Part shown: piece after piece, positions 29,808 to 38,177 of the stretch
Numbering within the stretch: the first letter of the stretch is position 1
Layout: each line of letters begins with the position of its first letter
From: Pantoea eucrina
GTDB lineage: Bacteria > Pseudomonadota > Gammaproteobacteria > Enterobacterales > Enterobacteriaceae
Length of the DNA: 64,000 bases
Assembly: GCF_001691555.1 (NCBI RefSeq)
Contig: NZ_MAYN01000001.1
Span: 186,001-250,000, forward strand
Reading direction: 5' to 3'
Program-made: the position numbers and the translations under genes
The notes under the pieces: model-generated
What the model was told of the DNA's origin: nothing
The model's database searches: none
The model's input: only the letters and a program-made list of their open reading frames with translations

Positions 29808-30335
29808 ATGAAGATTTGGCCTCTGGTTGCCGTCACCGCGCTTTCATTAACGCTGGTGGCCTGCAAATCGCCTACCCCGCCAAAAGGTGTCAAGCCGGTC
29901 TCCGGTTTTGATGCAGAGCGCTACCTGGGTAAGTGGTATGAAATTGCCCGTCTCGATCACCGTTTTGAACGCGGTAAAGATCACGTCACCGCCACCTATA
30001 AAAAGCGCAGTGATGGCGGCCTGGTTGTGATCAATCGCGGCTACGATCCGGTGAAGAAAAGCTGGAGTGAAAGCGAGGGTAAAGCTTATTTCACCGGACG
30101 CTCTGACGTCGCGGCCCTGAAGGTCTCGTTCTTTGGGCCTTTCTATGGCGGTTACAACGTTATCGCGCTGGATGATGATTATCAGTATGCGCTGGTCAGC
30201 GGCCCGAATCGGGGCTACTTGTGGATCCTGTCGCGTCAGCCGCAGATCCCGGAACAGGTTAAGCGTGATTACGTTAAGCTTGCCAGGGAGCTGGGGTTTG
30301 CTACCGATAAACTCATCTGGGTCGATCAATCCTGA
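29808..30335 (+). CDS. blc: Blc, outer-membrane bacterial lipocalin
   Basis: A 175-residue lipoprotein. A signal peptide ends in the lipobox LVAC (Cys21), then the lipocalin barrel begins with the conserved GKWYEIARLDHRFERG segment; VTATYKKRSDGGLVVINRGYD and GYNVIALDDDYQYALVSGPNRGYLWILSR also match Blc. Blc binds lysophospholipids or fatty acids and is induced by envelope stress in E. coli. The ATG at 29808 follows TAAGGAG with ideal spacing. No local operon partner; the small VF530 gene 89 bases downstream could be read through. Confidence 0.93.
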   Translation: MKIWPLVAVTALSLTLVACKSPTPPKGVKPVSGFDAERYLGKWYEIARLDHRFERGKDHVTATYKKRSDGGLVVINRGYDPVKKSWSESEGKAYFTGRSDVAALKVSFFGPFYGGYNVIALDDDYQYALVSGPNRGYLWILSRQPQIPEQVKRDYVKLARELGFATDKLIWVDQS

Positions 30336-30424
30336 TAACCCCTTTTCACCGCGGGGTGGTTTGCGGTTACCGCAGGTTTACGGTAACCTTGGCGCCCCTT
30401 TTTGCCCGCGAGACGTAACCTGAC

Positions 30425-30703
30425 ATGCATTCAAATGATCCTCTGCACGGCGTAACGCTGGAAATGATAGTGACTGCACTGGTGGAGCGTTACGGCTGGG
30501 CAGAACTGGCTAAACAGATCAATATCAACTGCTTTAAAAGCGATCCCAGTATCAAGTCGAGCCTTAAATTTTTGCGGCGTACCCCCTGGGCACGTGCAGA
30601 AGTTGAAGCACTCTATCGGGATATGTTGTCGGAACAGCCTGAGAAAGATTGCGCTGATGCCGGATTTAATCCGTGGACGCAGGGCAATAAACAGGATCAT
30701 TAA
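30425..30703 (+). CDS. VF530/DUF2132 family small protein
   Basis: A 92-residue protein matching the VF530 (DUF2132) family: [21 protein letters not shown] at the N-terminus, then [26 protein letters not shown]. The family has a compact helical fold and a suggested DNA-binding role that is weakly supported. It lies downstream of blc on the same strand behind a poorly defined ribosome site. Single-copy housekeeping-like gene in many proteobacteria; function unknown. Confidence 0.82.
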   Translation: MHSNDPLHGVTLEMIVTALVERYGWAELAKQININCFKSDPSIKSSLKFLRRTPWARAEVEALYRDMLSEQPEKDCADAGFNPWTQGNKQDH

Positions 30704-30745
30704 GCATTATCAGGCAGGGCTGAATACCACCCTGCCGTGAATCTG

Positions 30746-30958
30746 TTACTGCGTATGTTTATCCGCTTCTTTCTCTTTTTTATTCGCCATGTGGTGACCT
30801 ACTGCACATCCTGCTGCCGCACCGGCTACGCCGTGATGCTTAAGATGCCCTGCCACACCCCCTACCGCAGCCCCTTTCAGACAGCCTTTAGCCTGAACCT
30901 GCGTGGTGGCTGACAACAACACCCCTGCAGTGAATAAAGCAAATGCTATTTTACGCAT
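30746..30958 (-). CDS. Small secreted glycine/alanine-rich protein
   Basis: A 70-residue protein with a clear signal peptide (MRKIAFALFTAGVLL to VQA-KG) and a mature part of about 46 residues rich in Gly, Ala and His, with glycine-zipper-like spacing (KGAAVGGVAG, GVAGAAAGCAVGHH) and a charged tail. Two cysteines are retained. It resembles small Gly-zipper envelope proteins but has no lipobox. The start at 30958 gives the proper signal peptide. Function unknown; probably periplasmic and stress-related by analogy only. Confidence 0.7.
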   Translation of the reverse strand: MRKIAFALFTAGVLLSATTQVQAKGCLKGAAVGGVAGHLKHHGVAGAAAGCAVGHHMANKKEKEADKHTQ

Positions 30959-31236
30959 ATTCGTATCCCCGAAAATAAATGCAGATTGCATTCATGCTGA
31001 ATATAGTAATGAAATTCCGGAATATCGAATTAAAGGCCTGAGATGGGTATTATTAATGTGTAACCAGAAATAAGTTACTAAAGGTTAAAATTAGCGAAAA
31101 GACGTGTCGCTGTTCTTATTCGATATTATTTAAAGTTTCATCAAATAAAAAAGATAATAGCCAGGTAGATAATGCAGAGAAGTGCAGTGATTTATATGCA
31201 GGGTCTGGCAGAAGCGACGGTGCAGGGTCGCCTGGT

Positions 31237-31282
31237 TTATCCACATTCCGCGTGAAAAGAGCAGGCGCAAACCTGTGGATAA
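31237..31282. promoter_or_regulatory. Pair of inverted consensus DnaA boxes
   Basis: TTATCCACA (31237-31245) and its reverse complement TGTGGATAA (31274-31282), 28 bases apart. Each matches the strongest DnaA box exactly, and flanking GG/CC bases extend the symmetry. They could bind DnaA, or form the arms of a hairpin. Confidence 0.5.
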
Positions 31283-31351
31283 CCTTCTGCAGCCCGCATG
31301 GCAGGTACGCTGCCAGCAACTGTTCATTTTTTGAACAATTAAAGCAGCAAA

Positions 31352-31367
31352 GCCGCCCGCAGGCGGC
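31352..31367 (-). terminator. Terminator of the DUF1471 gene
   Basis: GCCGCC (31352-31357), loop CGCA, GGCGGC (31362-31367), 22 bases past the gene's stop. On the minus strand it is followed by TTTGCTGCTTT. Confidence 0.7.
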
Positions 31368-31388
31368 CTTAACACTCATCACGCTGAA

Positions 31389-31604
31389 TTATTTGTAGAG
31401 TTCAGCCGTCATATGCACACGGTTATTCGTATTGGCTTCAGTAATTTTATACTGTGCGCCCTGCTCCTGAGCCTGCGCTGCTATTTTAGCTTCTGCACCG
31501 TCCAGCGTACCGGAAGTGACAGAGATGCTCTGTGCAAAGCTCGCACCTGATACCAGCGTCAGGGCAGTTACGGCAGCAATTGAGAAAGCTTTCATGGTTT
31601 TCAT
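31389..31604 (-). CDS. DUF1471 (YdgH/BhsA/McbA-like) periplasmic protein
   Basis: A 71-residue secreted protein. After a signal peptide cleaved near SFA-QS, the mature part QSISVTSGTLDGAEAKIAAQA ... YKITEANTNNRVHMTAELYK has the DUF1471 pattern, including the final AELYK-type strand. Family members such as BhsA, YahO and McbA are stress- or biofilm-related in Enterobacterales. The start at 31604 lies seven bases after AAGGAA; the frame runs to 31718 but without a signal-peptide-compatible start. Single gene. Confidence 0.82.
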   Translation of the reverse strand: MKTMKAFSIAAVTALTLVSGASFAQSISVTSGTLDGAEAKIAAQAQEQGAQYKITEANTNNRVHMTAELYK

Positions 31605-31978
31605 ACTTTTTTCCTTAATGTCTGTTTTAAGGCACACGCCTTCGATAAGAGATATAGTAACAAATGAAACTATACATATATTGATAATAAATGCGTTTAT
31701 TGTGATCATGCTAATCAAAATTCGCAGCCTGTCACACAGTTTATTTCACTGAGATTGACGTGTGAAATCTAACTGGCTTAACGCTTCGGATGCGGACTCT
31801 GTTGCGATGAAGAGAGAATAAGCGTATTGACGCTAGTTTAAAAGCTAAGCATTTTGCCGTTTTTGTTCATATTTTTTGAATAAAATTCAGGCATAAAAAA
31901 ACCGCCTGAAGGCGGTTTTCTTTAAGGAGGCTGGCGTTTCAGCGCTGGTTCTCTCTGCTTCACAAAGACAGATTACCT
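31605..31978. other. Intergenic region
   Basis: AT-rich leader of the DUF1471 gene followed by the region downstream of the NlpC/P60 gene. Apart from the terminator at 31897-31919, no gene or clear site is seen. Confidence 0.5.
31897..31919. terminator. Bidirectional Rho-independent terminator
   Basis: AAAACCGCC and GGCGGTTTT form a stem around TGAA, with A-rich and T-rich flanks on both sides, so it can act in either direction. It lies 60 bases past the NlpC/P60 gene stop. Confidence 0.8.
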
Positions 31979-32530
31979 TCAGACTTTTTTCTTATAGTTG
32001 AAACTGATCTGTGAGCTTTGTTCGCGCGGCAACCGGCGCGCCTGCAGATAAACAGATTTCCAGTAAGGATTATTGAGTGACGAACGCATCACGCCCTGAC
32101 TGACTGACGCATGCAGGAACTGCCGGTCAGTGTCATAAAAGCCTACGTGCAGCTCATGCCTGATGCGGAAAAACACCAGATCGCCTGGCTGCAGATGGGC
32201 CTGATCCACCGGCTTGCCCATCGCAATAAGTTCTCGTGTTGTCACGCGTTCCATCGGAATGTTAAAGCGGTCTTTCAGCGTACGCCAGACAAAGCCTGAG
32301 CAGTCAACGCCGGAGAGCTGCGTGCCTCCCCACTGGTATTTTGTCCCCTGCCAGGAGTGCATTTGATCGTGCAGTGCAGCAATAACCGGGATCAGATCGG
32401 GCTGTTTATCACCAGAAAGCGCAACTTCAGCACTGTCAGGCGGAGGCGCTTCATGATGTTTTTTCGCACATCCAGCCAGTGTAAACAGCAGCAGAGTAGT
32501 GATAAGAGTACGGCTTGCGGTGATAGTCAT
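31979..32530 (-). CDS. NlpC/P60 family peptidoglycan hydrolase lipoprotein
   Basis: A 183-residue lipoprotein with lipobox LAGC (Cys21) and a C-terminal NlpC/P60 cysteine peptidase domain. The catalytic triad is visible: Cys77 in GVDCSGF, His128 in ELHVGF and His140 in FLHAS. Such enzymes cleave D-glutamyl/DAP peptide bonds in cell-wall stems, as MepS does to allow wall growth. Length and architecture match MepS/YafL-type lipoproteins; which paralogue cannot be settled. Single gene with a terminator downstream. Confidence 0.88.
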   Translation of the reverse strand: MTITASRTLITTLLLFTLAGCAKKHHEAPPPDSAEVALSGDKQPDLIPVIAALHDQMHSWQGTKYQWGGTQLSGVDCSGFVWRTLKDRFNIPMERVTTRELIAMGKPVDQAHLQPGDLVFFRIRHELHVGFYDTDRQFLHASVSQGVMRSSLNNPYWKSVYLQARRLPREQSSQISFNYKKKV

Positions 32531-32847
32531 GGGTTGTCATTTCGCCCGGCTTATTGATGAAAGATTTATACCGTAAAAAAGCAGTACAGTTAAACCCGCA
32601 GCGGGAAAATCCTCACTCTCTCCCCGTTATTTACCTTAATTTACAAAAAGGTAACATCATGTTTATACGCAGAAAAACAGGATAAAAATCGATTTTGACA
32701 GGTGCCGTGGGTCGCGCGTACTGAACGAGCTAATTTTAGCTGCTGTTTCAGGAAAGAGGAGCAGGGAAAAGAAAAATTTCAGGCAGTCATAAGAAGGGAT
32801 AAAGAAGATGTCCCGGTTAACTCTGATAGCCAGCCGGGACCTGAGGA
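32531..32847. other. Intergenic region, no gene supported
   Basis: Upstream region of the NlpC/P60 gene and downstream region of a 51-codon gene. A GTCCCGG/CCGGGAC inverted repeat (32810-32816 and 32834-32840) just past the small gene's stop may end its transcript. A 103-codon plus-strand frame starting here looks spurious. Confidence 0.4.
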
Positions 32848-33003
32848 TTACTCTTCAGCAGCAATAGCAGTCAGCGACTCAATTTGCTGCCAGAAATTCT
32901 CGGACAGGGAGCGCACCAGCGGAACGGGTTCGCTGACGGCCTGTTCTATAGCGACAAGAAGTTGCTGTGTATCACTGTTGTTGTTTTTTAGAAGTGTTGT
33001 CAT
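32848..33003 (-). CDS. Small protein of 51 residues, unknown
   Basis: Complete frame beginning MTTLLKNNNSDTQ and ending in an acidic AAEE, predicted soluble and largely helical (QQLLVAIEQAVSEPVPLVRS, then FWQQIESLTAIA). Codon choice and amino-acid make-up look coding, it has no cysteines, and an inverted repeat follows the stop. The ribosome site is modest (CAGGTT about ten bases upstream). I do not recognise the family. A plus-strand frame across the same bases has poor composition. Confidence 0.5.
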   Translation of the reverse strand: MTTLLKNNNSDTQQLLVAIEQAVSEPVPLVRSLSENFWQQIESLTAIAAEE

Positions 33004-33204
33004 AACGCAATAACCTGGTGAAATGTATCAGCGGGTTATTGTAAGGATCTGGTACTAAAAATAAATAAACGGACCGCACAAATCTGCCGCTGATTTGAGG
33101 CTTTTGTGCGTTTTGCGCATAACTTCACAGGATGAAAACAGACCAGGTACATCAGTTTTACAGATTCAAAACAGAGCGGTAAAAAATAGCGTTTACACGT
33201 AACG

Positions 33205-33232
33205 TCTGCCGCTCGCCTGGGGCGGCGGCAGA
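33205..33232 (-). terminator. Hairpin after the PRISE-like reductase gene
   Basis: TCTGCCGC (33205-33212) and GCGGCAGA (33225-33232) form a perfect 8-bp stem with a 12-base loop, 11 bases past the stop. A U tract is lacking, so terminator function is tentative. Confidence 0.4.
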
Positions 33233-33242
33233 ACCAGAGCGC

Positions 33243-34313
33243 TTACTGCGGGATAATGTTTTCCGCTTTAAGACGATCAAACAGCTGAATGAAAGAGTCA
33301 ACGGACGAACGATAACCGGTAAAACCGGCTTTGCGGCTTTTGCTCATGTCTGTAAACACTTCCATCGGACGACCAAGATCGGCATCGGTATGCCACCATG
33401 ACGCCAGCTTACTGATATCCGCTTCCCGCAGCTGATAACGCGCGGCGATCTCCTGCCAGATTTCAGCCGCCTCCTGCATTCTCTCTTCCAGCGGCGACGT
33501 CTGAGCCGGTAATTCTGCAGGCTCAATACCAAAATAAGCTGCCAGCTGCGGCCACATCCAGTTCCAGCGGAAAACGTCGCCGTTAACTGCATTGAAGTCC
33601 TGATTCGCTGCGCCTTCTGCTGTAGCCGCCCAGACCAGCTGTTCAGCCAGCAAACCGGCATCCGTCACATCCACCAGGCCATTCCACTGCTCAGGCGAGC
33701 CGGGGAAGACAAACGGCCAGCCTTTTTCACGACACAGGGTGGCATAAACGGCCAGCGTCTGACCCATATTCATCGCATTACCGAGTGCAAAGCCAACGAT
33801 GGTGTGCGGACGGTGCACGCTCCAGCGATAGTCATATTTTTCGGCACCGGCAAACAGCTCATCCTCCTGCGCATAGTAGAAGTTATCCACCGGCTGACGA
33901 CCCTGCTCTTCACGAAACGGCGTAACCGGCACGGCACCTTTACCGTAGGCTTCAAAAGGCCCCAGATAGTGCTTAAGGCCGGTGACCAGCGCCACGTGGG
34001 CACCCTGCAGCCGTTCGCCCAGCGCCTCAATGACGTTGCGTACCATGCCGCCATTAACGCGGATATTCTCTTTTTCATTTTCCTGACGTGCCCAGACGCT
34101 GAAAAACAGCGCATCGGGTTTTTCCTGCGCCAGCGCATCGCGTACTGCATCGCTGTCAGTAAGATCGGCAGTGAGGCTACGACAACCGTCCGGTACGGCA
34201 CCGCGTCCGCGTGACAACCCGGTAACGTCCCAGCCCTCTTTCTGCAGCTGTTCTGCCAGTGCACGTCCGATAACGCCGCTGATCCCTACGATGAGTGCGT
34301 GTTTTTTCATCAT
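33243..34313 (-). CDS. SDR-family NAD(P)-dependent reductase, PRISE-like
   Basis: A 356-residue atypical short-chain dehydrogenase. The NAD(P) motif GISGVIGRALAEQL sits at 10-23; FFSVWARQENEKENI, ALVTGLKHYLGPFEAYG and NFYYAQEDELF match the PRISE group (plant progesterone 5-beta-reductase/iridoid synthase and bacterial relatives), which reduce activated enones. The conserved Lys and Tyr of the group fall in GLKHY and YYAQE. It is divergent from a LysR regulator 98 bases away. Substrate in bacteria is unknown; detoxification of plant or microbial enones is a reasonable guess. Confidence 0.83.
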   Translation of the reverse strand: MMKKHALIVGISGVIGRALAEQLQKEGWDVTGLSRGRGAVPDGCRSLTADLTDSDAVRDALAQEKPDALFFSVWARQENEKENIRVNGGMVRNVIEALGERLQGAHVALVTGLKHYLGPFEAYGKGAVPVTPFREEQGRQPVDNFYYAQEDELFAGAEKYDYRWSVHRPHTIVGFALGNAMNMGQTLAVYATLCREKGWPFVFPGSPEQWNGLVDVTDAGLLAEQLVWAATAEGAANQDFNAVNGDVFRWNWMWPQLAAYFGIEPAELPAQTSPLEERMQEAAEIWQEIAARYQLREADISKLASWWHTDADLGRPMEVFTDMSKSRKAGFTGYRSSVDSFIQLFDRLKAENIIPQ

Positions 34314-34411
34314 GATTCTCCCGTTAGTTTATTAATATTCAGCCTAATAGAGAAATCAGTTCTTATCTCTGGTAAAAATTCACTTCATTTCTGAATTGAG
34401 TTCATGAATAG

Positions 34412-35314
34412 ATGCACGATCACCGCCTGAAAGATATCGTTCCCTTTGTTGCCAGCGTGGAATGCGGCAGCTTTGCTGCGGCAGCGCAGCGGCTGCATCT
34501 GACCGGTTCAGCGATCAGTAAAAGTGTGACCCGGCTTGAAACGCGTCTCGGTTCGCGGCTGCTGGAGCGCACCACGCGCAGTCTGAAATTAACCGATGCC
34601 GGCAGCGCCTACTATCAGACCTGTCTGCGGGTGATGGAGGAGCTGGCCGAAGCGGAATCGGTTCTTGCCGCGCAGCGGACAATCCCATCCGGACGCCTGC
34701 GACTGGCCCTGCCCAGCACCTATGGGCGGCTGGCGGTGATGCCGCTGCTGATCGCTTTTTGCCAGCAGCATGCGGAGGTAGAGCTAAACCTGACGTTTTC
34801 CGATCGTTTTATCGATCTGTTTGAGGAGGGGATCGATCTGGCCGTACGCATTGGCGGTTCACCGGATCTCCCTGCGTCGCTGGGCTATCGTCATCTCGGG
34901 CGCGAACGGATGGTATTTTGCGCGGCACCTGGCTATCTGGCACGCCACGGCTACCCCGCAACGGAAAGCGAGCTGCTGCTGCATCCGGCGGTGATGTATG
35001 AACGGGTTGATGGTACGACGAAACCCTGGCTGCTGACCACGGCAGAAGGACACGCTTACTGGCGTAATGTACCGCACCGCATGGCGCTGGGCGATGTTGA
35101 CGCACAGGTGCAGGCCGTCTGCGCCGGACTCGGCGTGGCGCAGATGCCCTCCTGGCTGATCGCCGGGCCACTGCAGCGTGGCGAGCTCGAAATCATTCTG
35201 CCGCAGCAGCAGCCAGACGGCTTTGCGCTTTCACTGATCTGGCCGCGCCGCAAGCAGCTGTTACCGAAAGTTGATGCGCTGCTGACGGCGCTTGAACAGT
35301 TACCTATCCGTTAG
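34412..35314 (+). CDS. LysR-family regulator, divergent from the PRISE-like reductase
   Basis: A 300-residue LysR-type regulator: helix-turn-helix in ECGSFAAAAQRLHLTGSAISKSVTRLE (about 17-43), linker helix with LGSRLLERTTRSLKLTDAG, then the ligand domain. The sequence is of the group that regulates oxidoreductases and exporters in proteobacteria. Its target is presumably the adjacent reductase gene. The 3' end is five bases from the convergent lactonase gene. Confidence 0.87.
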   Translation: MHDHRLKDIVPFVASVECGSFAAAAQRLHLTGSAISKSVTRLETRLGSRLLERTTRSLKLTDAGSAYYQTCLRVMEELAEAESVLAAQRTIPSGRLRLALPSTYGRLAVMPLLIAFCQQHAEVELNLTFSDRFIDLFEEGIDLAVRIGGSPDLPASLGYRHLGRERMVFCAAPGYLARHGYPATESELLLHPAVMYERVDGTTKPWLLTTAEGHAYWRNVPHRMALGDVDAQVQAVCAGLGVAQMPSWLIAGPLQRGELEIILPQQQPDGFALSLIWPRRKQLLPKVDALLTALEQLPIR

Positions 35315-35318
35315 CCAC

Positions 35319-36539
35319 TCAGCGTGCATCCGAATGTGCAGTGGTCACAAATTTGATATCAGTGGGCGTGGCAATTTTTACCGCCTCGCCTTTCGCCTCC
35401 AGCTCGCCGCTCTCTTCATCGAAAGAAAACAGCGAAATAGCGTTAGTGAAGACATTGGTCACGTACAGATAACGACCGGTGGCGTCGAAAGATATCGCCC
35501 GGGGTTCAATGCCGCCTGCCGGGTAGCGTACAGGCGCTTCCGGTTTGCCGTCACGACCAATCCGGAATACCAGCAGATGGTTGTGCGAACCGCGGTTGGA
35601 CACAATCAGAAATTTGCCCTGCGGGCTAAGCATGATTGCGCCGCCGCTTCTCTGATCCGCCGTAGCGTTATCGGGTGCTATGTCCGTACTCGCGATGCGT
35701 TCCGGTTTCTCTCCCGTAAACCGCCAGGTTTCGATCACAGCCGCCATTTCTGCAATGACCCAGGCGTAGTGACCATCGGCTGAAAATACCATATGGCGCG
35801 GCCCGGCACCGGGTGAAAAGGTCATATCGCGTGCCGGATCCGGCTGCAGCGGTGTGGCTGAATGTGCGTCGTAGCGATAAGCATAAAGCGTGTCACCTCC
35901 CAGATCAGCGGCATAAAGCGTTTTTCCATCCGGCGCAAAAGTCACTGAGTGAGCATGTCCGCTCTCCTGACGCTCATCCACCACGCCGCTGCCTTCAGCA
36001 AACGGAAAGTGCTGCACCGGCGCACCCAGCGACCCATCCTGGTTCACCGGCAGTACGGCAATGCCCGCACCGCCTTTATCACCCGAATAGTTGGCGACCA
36101 GCAGATAGCGGCCATCGGGGCTGAGCGTGGCGTGTGTTGGCTCATCACCGTGGCTGGTTATCGTGTTGATCACTTTCACGGTGCCATCAGCCGCAACCGA
36201 CAGTGCGGTTACGCTGCCCGCCTTCTCTTCGTTAGTGGTATACAGGAAGCGCCCGTCGGCAGACTTCACCAGCCATGAAGGACTCTTCATCTTTACCACG
36301 TCCAGCGGGGTAAGCGTTCCGTCACTGTTCATCTTCAGCCGGTACAGGCCTTCGCTCGGCTGTGCCGGTTTTTCAGCGGCTGGTGCATCAGGCACGCTGG
36401 TCCAGGTGCCCACCAGAGCAATTTGATTTTCGCTGTTTTGTGCCATTACATTTCCCCCAAAAGTAAAAAGAGCCAGTGACAGTGCTACTGAAAGGCGCGT
36501 CAATGCACCAGGCGTAGCGGATTTCAACGGTATAAGCAT
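35319..36539 (-). CDS. Secreted lactonase-family seven-bladed beta-propeller protein
   Basis: A 406-residue protein of the 6-phosphogluconolactonase/YbhE propeller family with an N-terminal signal peptide ending VMA-QN. Repeated blade motifs are visible (SPSWLVKSADGRFLYTTNE, HATLSPDGRYLLVANYSG, HSVTFAPDGKTLYAADLG, RHMVFSADGHYAWVIAEM, GKFLIVSNRGSHNHL, RAISFDATGRYLYVTNVF). Export makes a role in phosphogluconolactone hydrolysis unlikely; a periplasmic lactonase or binding role fits better. AGGAT precedes the start. Single gene, convergent with the LysR gene. Confidence 0.83.
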   Translation of the reverse strand: MLIPLKSATPGALTRLSVALSLALFTFGGNVMAQNSENQIALVGTWTSVPDAPAAEKPAQPSEGLYRLKMNSDGTLTPLDVVKMKSPSWLVKSADGRFLYTTNEEKAGSVTALSVAADGTVKVINTITSHGDEPTHATLSPDGRYLLVANYSGDKGGAGIAVLPVNQDGSLGAPVQHFPFAEGSGVVDERQESGHAHSVTFAPDGKTLYAADLGGDTLYAYRYDAHSATPLQPDPARDMTFSPGAGPRHMVFSADGHYAWVIAEMAAVIETWRFTGEKPERIASTDIAPDNATADQRSGGAIMLSPQGKFLIVSNRGSHNHLLVFRIGRDGKPEAPVRYPAGGIEPRAISFDATGRYLYVTNVFTNAISLFSFDEESGELEAKGEAVKIATPTDIKFVTTAHSDAR

Positions 36540-36709
36540 CGTTATGGTTATCCTGCAGTCCAGAGGTGTGATACAGCGTAGTCAGGAAACGGGCAATCTG
36601 GCAACGATCCTGCAAGCCGTCTATAGGAGTTAGTCAACAATCTGATTCTGCGATTAACACTGCCTGCCAGAGATGATTTAATAGCTTTTTCTCTGCCTGG
36701 GACGGATAT

Positions 36710-37348
36710 ATGTTGCCGTTTTCAAATGGATTTTTGCTTAGCCTCTCCTTATGCCTCGATATTGGTCTTGCCAATATCGCCATGCTGACCCTGGCGATGC
36801 AGCGCGGTTTTCTGCAGGGTTTCTGGCTGGGTGTCGGCACCTGCATCGGCGATTTGATCTATGCCCTGCTGGCGCTGGCGGGTATGGCTATGGTGCTGCA
36901 ATTTGCGCCTGTGCGCTGGGCATTATGGATTGGCGGTGGCCTGTTATTAATCTGGTTTGCCGGGCGTATGCTTTATGCTGCGCTGATAAAGTCTGTTGCC
37001 ATGCCGGCAGCTGAAGCCGCGCCCCCTCAGCCGCTGTCACGGGAATTCCGGCGCGGAGTAGTACTGGCGATGTCATCGCCAACCGCCATTCTCTGGTTTG
37101 CCAGCGTTGGCGGCGCGCTGATTGCGCGTATGGGTAACCAGAGTGCAGGCGCCACGACGGAATTCCTGAGCGGCTTCTTTATTGCAGGTTTACTCTGGAG
37201 CGGTGTGATCTGCCTGACAGGCGCGCTGGGCGGCAAAATGCTGGGTGGGAAGCTGCTGAGGCTCTCTTATCTCGCCTCAGCGCTGATTTTCTGCTATTTC
37301 GCGGTGTACGTTATCTGGTCAGGCTATCAGGAATTTATCCTGATGTGA
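36710..37348 (+). CDS. LysE-family amino acid exporter
   Basis: A 212-residue membrane protein with six hydrophobic segments and LysE/RhtB features: LSLCLDIGLANIAMLTLAMQRGFLQGFWLGVGTC near the N-terminus, AMSSPTAILWFASVGGALIAR in the middle and a final hydrophobic tail. The usual GPN motif of RhtB proteins is replaced by DIGLAN, so specificity may differ. The start ATG 36710 follows GGGACGG. Cargo unknown; single gene, 14 bases before the convergent phosphatase gene. Confidence 0.8.
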   Translation: MLPFSNGFLLSLSLCLDIGLANIAMLTLAMQRGFLQGFWLGVGTCIGDLIYALLALAGMAMVLQFAPVRWALWIGGGLLLIWFAGRMLYAALIKSVAMPAAEAAPPQPLSREFRRGVVLAMSSPTAILWFASVGGALIARMGNQSAGATTEFLSGFFIAGLLWSGVICLTGALGGKMLGGKLLRLSYLASALIFCYFAVYVIWSGYQEFILM

Positions 37349-37362
37349 GCAGGCCTGCCCCT

Positions 37363-38163
37363 TTACACGCCGGCAATCTGCCTGAGTTCGGTTTCCGCAC
37401 CGGGCGCCACTGCCAGCACCTGCGCGCCTTTCAGCAGGCGGTCGCCTTCGGTATTGAACGGGTGATACCAGCCCCCCGCCTCTTTCACCAGGCAATACCC
37501 CGCCAGACAATCCCAGGCGTGCATATAGGGTTCAAAATAGCCTACCACCCGCCCTGCGGCGACCCATGCCAGCATCAGAGCGCCTGAGCCAATACGAATA
37601 AAGTTGCCGCCCGCCGCCAGCAGCGACGCAAGCAGCCTGCCAACCTCTTCCGGACTGACGTGGCTGTTGGCACCAAAACCGGTGACATGGTTTTGCAGGG
37701 TGCGCGCGGGATCAACCTGCAGTAACGTGCCATTCAGGGTTGCGCCTGCGCCGAGAGAGGCGGCATAACACTCCTCGTAAACCGGCGCATAAATAACGCC
37801 AACCACCGGTATTCCCTCATGCAGCACGGCCACTGATACGCACCAGTTAGGCATCCCGTTAAGAAACGGGCTGGTGCCATCGATAGGATCCACCACCCAG
37901 GTATAACCAGATGAGCCGGGCTGCAGGCCATACTCTTCTCCCAGGAAACCATCCTGCGGAAACCGGTGGCGGATCTGGTCGGCTATCAGCTGCTCAACTT
38001 CACGATCGGCACGGGACACCACATCCTGCAGATCATATTTTGTTTCCACCACTAGCGATTCACGCTGCCGGAACCATGCCAGCGCACTTTCGCCCCCCGC
38101 CCGCGCAACCTGTTCAGCCAGCTCCCGTCGCGCCTGTAGCGCACTGCTTGATGTCTCACTCAT
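37363..38163 (-). CDS. Inositol-monophosphatase-family phosphatase of the Afu-like transport operon
   Basis: A 266-residue Mg-dependent, Li-sensitive-type phosphatase. The metal site motifs are intact: GEEYG at 75-79, DPIDGT at 92-97 and the late WD in HAWDCLAGY. It is the last gene of an operon with an AfuABC-like importer (14-base gap to the ATPase gene). The family includes SuhB, CysQ and histidinol-phosphatases; here the context points to a phosphatase that dephosphorylates the imported compound, probably a sugar or polyol phosphate. Confidence 0.85.
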   Translation of the reverse strand: MSETSSSALQARRELAEQVARAGGESALAWFRQRESLVVETKYDLQDVVSRADREVEQLIADQIRHRFPQDGFLGEEYGLQPGSSGYTWVVDPIDGTSPFLNGMPNWCVSVAVLHEGIPVVGVIYAPVYEECYAASLGAGATLNGTLLQVDPARTLQNHVTGFGANSHVSPEEVGRLLASLLAAGGNFIRIGSGALMLAWVAAGRVVGYFEPYMHAWDCLAGYCLVKEAGGWYHPFNTEGDRLLKGAQVLAVAPGAETELRQIAGV

Positions 38164-38177
38164 GACGCTTCCTCTTA

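Larger units (their letters stand above)
30959..31388. other. Intergenic region with two convergent DnaA boxes
   Basis: No convincing gene in these 430 bases. A 27-codon frame at 31172-31255 (plus) has a passable AGGT ribosome site but no other support. The notable content is two perfect DnaA boxes in opposite orientation, TTATCCACA at 31237-31245 and TGTGGATAA at 31274-31282, and the terminator of the neighbouring DUF1471 gene. Confidence 0.6.

Noticed and set aside
31116..31382. Minus-strand frame of 88 codons downstream of the DUF1471 gene
   Set aside because: Runs through the terminator and the DnaA-box region, with poor composition and no start signal.
32702..33013. Plus-strand open frame of 103 codons
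   Set aside because: Cys/Ser/Arg-rich low-quality composition and no ribosome site; the minus strand over the same bases holds a better small gene.
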